Source: CAZJNX01 sp964547415
Lineage (GTDB): Bacteria > Pseudomonadota > Alphaproteobacteria > Rhizobiales > Amorphaceae
Length of the DNA: 13,700 nt
Direction of reading: 5' to 3'
NCBI GenBank assembly: GCA_964547415.1
Contig: CAZJNX010000134.1
Span: 1 to 13,700, forward strand
The position numbers and the translations under genes were made by a program. Positions 8,064 to 13,700 of this stretch are shown one piece after another (the first letter of the stretch is position 1; each line of letters begins with the position of its first letter). The notes under the pieces are model-generated. The model saw only the letters and a program-made list of their open reading frames with translations. It was not told where the DNA came from and did no database searches.

Positions 8064-8092
8064 TTGCGCTCGCGCAGGGATTGGTCCATATG
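8064..8092 (+). promoter_or_regulatory. Candidate rpsF promoter
   Basis: TTGCGC (8064-8069), 17 bp, then CATATG (8087-8092), in one of the few AT-containing patches of the region; TATGGT at 8089-8094 is an alternative -10 with a longer spacer. It is 330 bp upstream of rpsF. A promoter closer to the gene was not seen but cannot be excluded. Confidence 0.33.
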
Positions 8093-8421
8093 GTGCGCTT
8101 CCGGCAGCGGCCAGAGGCTGAACGGAAGGTCGCGACGCGGCGCGCGGCCCCGCAAAAGCGCATTCGCGCGGGCGGGGCGGTGGCGGGCGGTGGTCCCGGG
8201 CGGGATCGCCGGCCACGGCGTCGCGACAGGGTGAGGGAAGACGGGTTGCCCGCCGGCGACGGTGCGGCGCGCCCCCTCCCTCGATGGACCCGACTTCCGG
8301 TGTCTCCGCCCGCGATGGGACAGGGTCGCCCTTTTCCCTCGGGCCTCGACGGGGCTTTGCGCCGTTCCGGACCAGCAGCCCGCGGGCACGTCGCCCCGGG
8401 CCAACATGGAAAGGGCAAGGC

Positions 8422-8886
8422 ATGCCGCTCTACGAGCACGTCTTCCTCGCGCGGCCCGACGTGTCGGGCCAGCAGGTCGACCAGCTGATCGAACACTTCA
8501 AGGGCGTTCTCGCCGAGAACGGCGGGTCCGTCGGCCGGACCGAGAACTGGGGTCTCAAGACCCTCGCCTACCGCGTCAACAAGAGCCGCAAGGCGCACTA
8601 CGCGCTCATGGACATCGACGCGCCGTCCGAAGCCGTCGCCGAGATGGAACGGCAGATGCGCCTGCACGACGACGTGATGCGCTACCTCACCATCCGCGTG
8701 GACGCCCACGAGGAGGGTCCGTCCGTCATGCGCCAGAAGCGCGACCGGGACGACCGCCGCCGCCGCGACCGCGGCCCCCGCGACGGCGACGGCCCGCGCG
8801 AGGACCGCGGGCCCCGGGAAGACCGTGGCCCCCGGGAGGACCGAGGCCCCCGCGAGGACCGCGGCCCCCGCGAAGAGCGTCGCTGA
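8422..8886 (+). CDS. rpsF: 30S ribosomal protein S6
   Basis: S6 binds the central domain of 16S rRNA with S18 during assembly of the small-subunit platform. The 154-residue product starts MPLYEHVFLARPDVS and contains NWGLKTLAYRVNKSRKAHYALMDI (42-65), the family signature. The globular fold ends near residue 100. The rest is a highly charged tail: after Arg-rich residues 107-117 come GPRED and four RGPRED/E units (124-152). Bacterial S6 often has a variable charged tail, but a repeat-built one is unusual. ATG at 8422 is preceded by AGGG and AAGG, and homology begins exactly there although the frame is open upstream. First gene of rpsF-rpsR-rplI. Confidence 0.97.
   Translation: MPLYEHVFLARPDVSGQQVDQLIEHFKGVLAENGGSVGRTENWGLKTLAYRVNKSRKAHYALMDIDAPSEAVAEMERQMRLHDDVMRYLTIRVDAHEEGPSVMRQKRDRDDRRRRDRGPRDGDGPREDRGPREDRGPREDRGPREDRGPREERR
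8791..8877 (+). repeat. 18-bp coding repeat for RGPRED units in the S6 tail
   Basis: A GPRED half-unit (8791-8805) is followed by four 18-bp units from 8806 that encode RGPRED three times and RGPREE once. The copies differ mainly at third codon positions (for example GGCCCC, GGCCCG, GGGCCC for Gly-Pro), which suggests the peptide pattern is kept by selection and is not just a recent duplication. Confidence 0.85.
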
Positions 8887-8917
8887 CGGCAACCGGATCC
8901 CAGGATAGGCAAGACCC

Positions 8918-9166
8918 ATGGTCGACATCGCACAGCTTCCCACGCGCCGCCCCTTCTTCCGGCGTCGCAAGACCTGCCCGTTCTCCGGCCCCAACGCGCC
9001 GCGGATCGACTACAAGGACGTGAAGCTCCTGCAGCGCTACATCTCCGAGCGCGGCAAGATCGTGCCCTCGCGCATCACCGCCGTGTCCGCGCGGAAGCAG
9101 CGCGAGCTCGCCCGCGCCATCAAGCGCGCCCGCTTCCTCGGCCTCCTGCCCTACGTCATCAAGTAG
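8918..9166 (+). CDS. rpsR: 30S ribosomal protein S18
   Basis: S18 pairs with S6 on the 16S rRNA platform. The product has 82 residues, normal for the family. RRKTCPFSG (16-24), IDYKDVKLLQRYISERGKI (30-48), PSRITAVSARKQRELARAIKRAR and the C-terminal LLPYVIK are all diagnostic. ATG at 8918 lies 31 nt after the rpsF stop, with AGGATAGG upstream, so the two are surely co-transcribed. The stop is TAG. The 125-bp gap to rplI contains an inverted repeat, CGGGCGG-GA-CCGCCCG (9195-9210), without a T tract, so it probably does not stop transcription. Confidence 0.98.
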   Translation: MVDIAQLPTRRPFFRRRKTCPFSGPNAPRIDYKDVKLLQRYISERGKIVPSRITAVSARKQRELARAIKRARFLGLLPYVIK

Positions 9167-9291
9167 GGTCCGCGGCAGGACGTCGACGATCCGCCCGGGC
9201 GGGACCGCCCGACCGCCATCTGGGGCGTGCCCGGCGAGGCCGCCTCTAACCGGGGCGCGCCGCGCCGCCGGGACAGACGAGGACGAAACAC

Positions 9292-9894
9292 ATGGAAGTC
9301 ATCCTGCTCGAACGGGTGCCCAAGCTCGGCCAGATGGGCGAGCGCGTGACGGTGCGCGACGGCTACGCGCGCAACTATCTCCTGCCCCAGGGCAAGGCCC
9401 TGCGCGCCACCAGGGCCAACGCGGCGCGCTTCGAGCGCGAGAAGGTCCAGCTCGAGGCCCGCAACCTGGAGCGCCGCCAGGAGGCGGAGAAGGTTGCGAC
9501 CACGCTCGAGGGCAAGTCCTTCACCGCGATCCGTCAGGCCGGGCAGACCGGCGTCCTTTACGGCTCCGTCTCCACCCGCGACATCGCCGACCTCCTGGAG
9601 GAGAACGGCTTCACCGTCCGCCGGCAGCAGGTGGACCTCAACCAGCCGATCAAGACCATCGGCATCCACGGCGTGTCGATCGTCCTCCACCCGGAGGTGA
9701 TCGTGCCCATCTCGCTCAACGTCGCCCGCTCCCCCGACGAGGCCGAGCGCCAGGCCGCCGGCGAGGACGTGCTCGCCCGCGAGGACGAGCGCTTCGTCTT
9801 CGAGCCGGAGGACGAGGAAGAGGGCGAAACCGCCGAGGGCGGTGACGACGGGGCGGCACCCGCCCCGGGCGAGGAGGCGTCGCGCGTGGATTGA
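9292..9894 (+). CDS. rplI: 50S ribosomal protein L9
   Basis: L9 binds 23S rRNA at the base of the L1 stalk and reaches out from the ribosome on a long helix. The 200-residue product has the N-terminal signature LGQMGERVTVRDGYARNYLL (12-31), the connecting helix at about 42-72, and the C-terminal domain with GVLYGSVSTRDIADLL (87-102). It exceeds the E. coli protein (about 149 residues) through an acidic tail from about 148, including EPEDEEEGETAEGGDD; extended L9 tails are common in alphaproteobacteria. ATG at 9292 has GAGGACG upstream. Last gene of the ribosomal operon, followed by a GC-rich hairpin. Confidence 0.97.
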   Translation: MEVILLERVPKLGQMGERVTVRDGYARNYLLPQGKALRATRANAARFEREKVQLEARNLERRQEAEKVATTLEGKSFTAIRQAGQTGVLYGSVSTRDIADLLEENGFTVRRQQVDLNQPIKTIGIHGVSIVLHPEVIVPISLNVARSPDEAERQAAGEDVLAREDERFVFEPEDEEEGETAEGGDDGAAPAPGEEASRVD

Positions 9895-9915
9895 TTGCGA
9901 AACCCTCCGTTTAAC
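9887..9915 (+). promoter_or_regulatory. Candidate cfa promoter
   Basis: TGGATT (9887-9892), 17 bp, then TTTAAC (9910-9915), a four-of-six match to the -10 consensus, at the relatively AT-rich end of rplI. It lies 112 bp upstream of cfa. The hairpin at 9944-9965 would be in the leader. I see no GGAAC...GTT pattern of an EcfG-type stress promoter. Confidence 0.27.
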
Positions 9916-9943
9916 GGCAACTTGTCCTGACAGGGTGTCGCAT

Positions 9944-9965
9944 GCCGCGGGGTCCGCCCCGCGGC
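9944..9965 (+). terminator. Hairpin after rplI, possible terminator
   Basis: GCCGCGGGG (9944-9952), loop TCCG, CCCCGCGGC (9957-9965): a perfect 9-bp GC stem with a four-base loop, 50 bp after the rplI stop. It is followed by CTTGCC and not a real T tract, so intrinsic termination would be weak. It may separate the ribosomal operon from cfa or act in the cfa leader. Confidence 0.5.
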
Positions 9966-10026
9966 CTTGCCTCCACGGGGAGGAAGCGGGCGGCACGGGA
10001 AGGAGAAACTGCCACGGAGCGGACCC

Positions 10027-11286
10027 ATGATCGGGCTCTTGGCCGGTTTCCTGCGGCGCATCGTCCGTACGGGCCACCTGGAGATCGTCGATGCGGACGG
10101 CACGCGGGAAACCTTCGGCGACGGGACGGGCCGTCCCGTGCGCGTTCGCTTCATGGACCACAAGGTCGCGCGGGACCTTCTCATCCACCCGCACCTGCGC
10201 CTCGGCGAGGCCTACACGGACGAACGCCTCGTCCTCGAGGAGGGAGACGTCCACGACTTCCTCCTCCTGCTGCTCCAGTCCGGCGCCGAGGACCTCCCCC
10301 ACTGGCAGGCCGCGCTCCGCCGCCGCCTCGCGATCGCCGGACGCCGCCTCGCCCAGTTCAACCCGCGCGGGCGGGCGCGGCGCAACGTGAAACACCACTA
10401 CGACCTCGGCGACGACCTCTACGCCCTCTTCCTCGACGGGGACTGGCAGTACTCCTGCGCCTATTTCGAGCGGCCGGACGCCACCATCGACGAGGCCCAG
10501 CTCGCCAAGAAGCGCCACATCGCCGCCAAGCTCGCCCTCGAGCCGGGCCAGCGGGTCCTCGACATCGGCTGCGGCTGGGGCGGCCTCGGCCTCTACCTCG
10601 CCCGCACCGCGGGCGTGGAGGTGACGGGCATCACCCTGTCGGACGAGCAGCTCGCGCGCGCCCGCCGCCGCGCCCGGGAGGCGGGCCTGTCCGATTACGC
10701 CCGCTTCGAGCTCACCGACTACCGGGACGTCGCGGGGCGCTTCGACCGGATCGTCTCGGTGGGCATGTTCGAGCACGTGGGCGTCTCCCATTACGGGGAG
10801 TACTTCGAGGCCTGCCGCCGCCTCCTCGCCGAGGACGGGGTGATGCTGCTCCACACCATCGGCCGTACCGGACCGCCGGGGGCCACCAACCCCTTCATCG
10901 CCAAGTACATCTTCCCGGGCGGCTACATCCCGAGCCTGTCGGAGGTGATGCCGGCGATCGAGCGGCTCGGCCTCGTCGTCACCGACGTGGAGATGCTGCG
11001 CCTCCACTACGCCGAGACGCTGAAGGCCTGGCGCGAGCGCTTCATGGCGAACCGCGCCGCGGCGGAGGCCCTTCACGACGCCCGCTTCTGCCGGATGTGG
11101 GAGTTCTACCTCGCCGCCTGCGAGGCCTCCTTCCGCGCGGGCGATTTCGTCGTCTTCCAGATCCAGCTCGCCAGGCGGGTGGATGCCCTGCCCATCACCC
11201 GCGGCTACATGGAGCGGGCCGAGGAGGCCCTGCGCGCGGCCGAGACGGCGGCCGGGGCGCCCGCGCGCCTGCGCGAGAGCGCCTGA
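10027..11286 (+). CDS. cfa: Cyclopropane-fatty-acyl-phospholipid synthase
   Basis: This enzyme transfers the SAM methyl group to double bonds of membrane phospholipid acyl chains, making cyclopropane rings. The 419-residue product has an N-terminal lipid-binding part (about 1-115), then a class I methyltransferase domain. SAM motif I is VLDIGCGWGG (177-186), followed by GITLS (201-205). Active-site residues match E. coli Cys139, Glu239, His266, Ile268 and Tyr317: Cys144 (YSCAYF), Glu249 (MFEHVG), His276/Ile278 (HTIG) and Tyr328 (HYAETLKAW). ATG at 10027 follows GGAG; the frame opens earlier at 9967 but homology does not. It lies 132 bp after rplI and converges on the next gene. A SAM-dependent enzyme of the wider Cfa family, such as a methylene-stearate-type synthase, is less likely given the complete bicarbonate site. 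Confidence 0.95.
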   Translation: MIGLLAGFLRRIVRTGHLEIVDADGTRETFGDGTGRPVRVRFMDHKVARDLLIHPHLRLGEAYTDERLVLEEGDVHDFLLLLLQSGAEDLPHWQAALRRRLAIAGRRLAQFNPRGRARRNVKHHYDLGDDLYALFLDGDWQYSCAYFERPDATIDEAQLAKKRHIAAKLALEPGQRVLDIGCGWGGLGLYLARTAGVEVTGITLSDEQLARARRRAREAGLSDYARFELTDYRDVAGRFDRIVSVGMFEHVGVSHYGEYFEACRRLLAEDGVMLLHTIGRTGPPGATNPFIAKYIFPGGYIPSLSEVMPAIERLGLVVTDVEMLRLHYAETLKAWRERFMANRAAAEALHDARFCRMWEFYLAACEASFRAGDFVVFQIQLARRVDALPITRGYMERAEEALRAAETAAGAPARLRESA

Positions 11287-11297
11287 GGCCGCGGACC

Positions 11298-13670
11298 TCA
11301 CCCGCCGATCGCCGCCCACGGCCCCTCGAAGGTGAAGGTGACGGCGCGGTCCCCCGGGCCGACCGCGACGGCCTGGAACAGCCCGTTCGCCGGGACGAGG
11401 GGCCGCCGCTCCCCGTCCACCCGCGCCGTCCAGCCCGGATGCGCCAGCTCGTGGAGGATCACGTGGCCGGCAGCCTCCGGCGCGATCCGCGCGACGAGCC
11501 GTCCAGGCGCGTGCTCCACGATCTCGAGGTCCCCCGCCGGCGCGCCCGGCGCCCCCTCCCCCGCCGGCGCGCCCGGCGCCGGCCCGCCCGGCGCGGCGAG
11601 GCCGACGAGCGCCTGTGTCCGCCAGTCGAGGTCGGGCAGCGGGCCAGCGCCCGCGGCGAGGACCGGGTCCATGGGCACCGTCCGGTCGGCGCGCACCAGC
11701 ACCGCCCGGGGCAGCGCCCGCGGGTTCTCGTAGAGGAAGGCGTCGCCGATCCGCTCCGGCTGGCCGAAGAAGGGGGCGCTCGCCGGGTCCACCGCCTCCA
11801 TCGGCGCGCCGAGGAGGATGTAGCGAAGGCCGAGGAGATCGGCGAGGGCGGAGCGGTAACCGGTCATCTGCTCGCCGAACCGGCGGCGCGGCAGGTGGCT
11901 GTTCTGCCCCGGGAAGGCGGCGCGGGCGTAGGCGGCGGAGCGCAGCGGGTTGTAGCCCGACACGTTCTCCACGCCGAGGACGAGGGACAGGTTCTGCCAG
12001 CCGCCGGAGCGGTGGGGATGGTCGACGCCGCGGATCTCCACCCGCACCGGCCCGCCCGCGGCTTCGGCCGCCGCGACGCGCTGGACGAGGGCGCGTGCGG
12101 CCGGATGCTCCATGGGCCGCGCCAGCACGGCCCACAGGTCGCCGGACATGGCGTTGTTGCGCGTCCCCGCGGAGAACACGGACAGGTCGACCGCCGTCGC
12201 GGCGGCGAGACCGGCGAGCACCGCCACCCGCCGGCGCCGCCCCCCGCGCGCCCCCCAGGCGAGGAGGCTTGCGACGGCGAGGATGAGGAGCGCGGCCAGC
12301 GCGACGTCGCCGGCCGCGCCGGCGAGACGGTCGTGCAGGATCGCGTAGGCGAAGGCGCCCGCCGTCGCGGCCGCGAAAGCGAGGACGAGCGGCAGCCACC
12401 GCGCGCGCCGCGCGGGCGGCAGCCCGTTCGCCACGTAGCGACCCGCACCCGCAAGGACGAGGAGGGCGAGGGCGAGGTTGAGGACGAAGGCGCCATCGGC
12501 CGCGCGGCGGAAAAGGTCCACCCCCGGCACGAGGTGGTAGTAGAGCCGGAAGGCGGGCGTCTGCCATCCGAGGGCGTAAAGGAGGGCGAAGACGACGAGG
12601 AGGGTCGCGAAGCGCTGAAGGGGCCCCGCCCCGCGCCAGGCGAAGGCGTAGAGGAGGACGAGCACGACCGGCACCAGCCCGAAATAGACCTGGATCGTGG
12701 TCGCGTCGCCGAAGAAGGTCCAGCGCCAGCTATCGCTCAGCGGCCCCCAGTACTGCTCACCCTCGAACAGGGAATTGTAAAGATCCGGAAAGAAAGGCGT
12801 CAAGATCCCGGGCCAGCCGATGCCGCCCGCGGCCGAGGCCGCGAAGCCGAAGCTCGGCCGGTTGCTCTCCTCGGCGAAGGACAGCGTGGCCAGGACCGGC
12901 GCCGCCGCGATCACGATCGCGACGACGACGGCGACGGCGATCGCCGGCACGGCCATCCGCAGGCGCCTCGCTGGATCGCCGTGGGCGAACAGGCAGAACA
13001 GGCCCCAGCCCGCGGCGACGAGGAGGGACAGGAAGGCCACGTGGTCCCGCCCGACGGCGAGGAGACCGACCGCGAGGCCGGCGAGCACGCCCTTCCACGG
13101 CCTCGGCCGGCGCAGCGTCCAGTCGATCGCGAGCAGCACGAACGGGACGAAGGCGTAGCTCTGCACGAGCAGGACGTGCTGCAGCCGCGCCATCGGCGCG
13201 CCGCCGAAGACGAACACCAGCGCGCCGAGGAAGCACGCCACCGGATGGAGGCCCCACATGCGGCCGAGAACGACGATCGCGAGGCCGCCGAGCAGCAGCT
13301 CCGAAAGGACCAGCATGTCGAGCGCCAGCATCGACGGCGCCGGGTCGAGCGCGGCGAGGAGCAGGAAGCCGGGCGAGGTCACCATCGACTGCGGGTCGGA
13401 CAGGCTCGGCCGCCCGGCGTAGATTTCGGCCATGAAGTCCGGCACCCGCCCCGCGTGCAGTTCGGCCGCGAGCCATTGCAGGACGGGATAGAACTGGTTC
13501 TTGGCGTCCCACGGGATGGTGAGTCCGTCCCGCCACCACGGCGCGGTGGCGAGGACGAACGTCACGACCAGCGCCAGGACGGCGGCCGCGTCGCCCCACG
13601 CGGCGCCGGTGCGCGTCGCCGCCGCGGCACCGCCCGGCGCGGTCGCGGCGGTGCCGTCGCCGCGGCTCAC
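11298..13670 (-). CDS. YfhO-family multi-pass membrane protein
   Basis: The 790-residue product resembles YfhO-family membrane proteins, related to GT-C glycosyltransferases and linked in Gram-positive bacteria to glycosylation of cell-surface polymers; the substrate here is unknown. After a low-complexity leader come about 13 hydrophobic helices between residues 28 and 500. The first outer loop has PWDAKNQFYPVLQW (53-66) and GRPSLSDPQSMVTSP, acidic and aromatic residues typical of GT-C active-site loops. A soluble domain (about 503-790) ends with HVILHELAHPGWTARVDG and VPANGLFQAVAVGPG, the characteristic YfhO ending. An Ala/Gly/Pro linker lies at about 690-712. GTG at 13668-13670 is the first start in view, without a clear ribosome binding site; the frame is open to the window edge, so the true start may lie outside. 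Confidence 0.85.
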   Translation of the reverse strand: MSRGDGTAATAPGGAAAATRTGAAWGDAAAVLALVVTFVLATAPWWRDGLTIPWDAKNQFYPVLQWLAAELHAGRVPDFMAEIYAGRPSLSDPQSMVTSPGFLLLAALDPAPSMLALDMLVLSELLLGGLAIVVLGRMWGLHPVACFLGALVFVFGGAPMARLQHVLLVQSYAFVPFVLLAIDWTLRRPRPWKGVLAGLAVGLLAVGRDHVAFLSLLVAAGWGLFCLFAHGDPARRLRMAVPAIAVAVVVAIVIAAAPVLATLSFAEESNRPSFGFAASAAGGIGWPGILTPFFPDLYNSLFEGEQYWGPLSDSWRWTFFGDATTIQVYFGLVPVVLVLLYAFAWRGAGPLQRFATLLVVFALLYALGWQTPAFRLYYHLVPGVDLFRRAADGAFVLNLALALLVLAGAGRYVANGLPPARRARWLPLVLAFAAATAGAFAYAILHDRLAGAAGDVALAALLILAVASLLAWGARGGRRRRVAVLAGLAAATAVDLSVFSAGTRNNAMSGDLWAVLARPMEHPAARALVQRVAAAEAAGGPVRVEIRGVDHPHRSGGWQNLSLVLGVENVSGYNPLRSAAYARAAFPGQNSHLPRRRFGEQMTGYRSALADLLGLRYILLGAPMEAVDPASAPFFGQPERIGDAFLYENPRALPRAVLVRADRTVPMDPVLAAGAGPLPDLDWRTQALVGLAAPGGPAPGAPAGEGAPGAPAGDLEIVEHAPGRLVARIAPEAAGHVILHELAHPGWTARVDGERRPLVPANGLFQAVAVGPGDRAVTFTFEGPWAAIGG
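11531..11580 (-). repeat. Duplicated 27-bp block in the YfhO-like gene
   Basis: The same 23 bases, beginning CCCCCGCCGGCG on the plus strand, occur at 11531-11553 and 11558-11580, a period of 27 bp or nine codons. In protein they give the repeated GAPAGEGAP-type linker. Length preserves the frame, so the copy number may vary without breaking the gene. Confidence 0.8.
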
Positions 13671-13700
13671 CCGCCCGCGACGGCCGGCTCGCCGCCCGCC

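Larger units (their letters stand above)
7966..8421. other. Divergent control region between fabD and rpsF
   Basis: These 456 bp contain no gene I can support. The fabD-proximal side holds a promoter-like element with a hairpin in its spacer (8007-8036). A plus-strand promoter-like element lies at 8064-8092. If that one is used, rpsF has a leader of roughly 320 nt. The leader includes GCCCGCGGGC (8378-8387), a perfect 10-bp palindrome, close to the rpsF ribosome binding site (GGAAAGGGCAAGG, 8408-8420). Confidence 0.55.

Noticed and set aside
5747..8488. Long plus-strand open frame opposite acpP, fabG and fabD
   Set aside because: Mirror frame of three certain minus-strand genes; Ala/Arg/Ser-rich with no recognisable domain.
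9195..9210. Inverted repeat between rpsR and rplI as a terminator
   Set aside because: No T tract follows, and terminating inside rpsF-rpsR-rplI would be unusual; chance hairpins are common at this GC content.
9151..12567. Very long minus-strand open frame opposite rplI and cfa
   Set aside because: It lies antisense to rplI and cfa and continues into the YfhO-like gene in another frame. Its product is low-complexity and has no family motif; GC-rich third positions make such mirror frames.

Overview
The window looks like the chromosome of a very GC-rich alphaproteobacterium, probably Hyphomicrobiales-like. The grounds are the sequence style of FabF, FabG, ACP, S6 and L9, the GC-ending codons, and the order fabD-fabG-acpP-fabF-mltG lying divergent from rpsF-rpsR-rplI. 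The assignment is by family resemblance only; no marker gene for species is present.

Layout. Positions 1-2001 hold no intact gene. The left part (about 205-692) is a decayed IS256-family transposase broken by frameshifts and a stop; the rest is GC-rich spacer with short diverged repeats. Positions 2002-3111 (minus) encode the MltG lytic transglycosylase, best started at a TTG codon. Positions 3112-4379 are a second long spacer, with a 28-bp tandem repeat array at 3392-3644. Positions 4380-7965 (minus) encode the fatty acid synthesis cluster, transcribed fabD, fabG, acpP, fabF. A 456-bp divergent control region (7966-8421) separates it from the plus-strand ribosomal operon rpsF-rpsR-rplI (8422-9894). 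A hairpin (9944-9965) is followed by cfa, cyclopropane-fatty-acyl-phospholipid synthase (10027-11286, plus). Its 3' end faces, 11 bp away, a large YfhO-family membrane protein gene (11298-13670, minus) whose 5' end may run off the window.

How the genes work together. FabD loads malonyl onto the acyl carrier protein AcpP, FabF condenses it with the growing chain and FabG reduces the 3-keto product. Cfa later modifies unsaturated chains already in the membrane. MltG cuts nascent peptidoglycan strands, so envelope lipid and wall functions are grouped, as in many alphaproteobacteria. S6, S18 and L9 are ribosomal proteins made from the divergent operon.

I found no convincing new biological system. 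The features most worth a second look are the 28-bp minisatellite splitting fabF from mltG, the repeat-built tail of S6, the long rpsF leader and the IS256 remnant.
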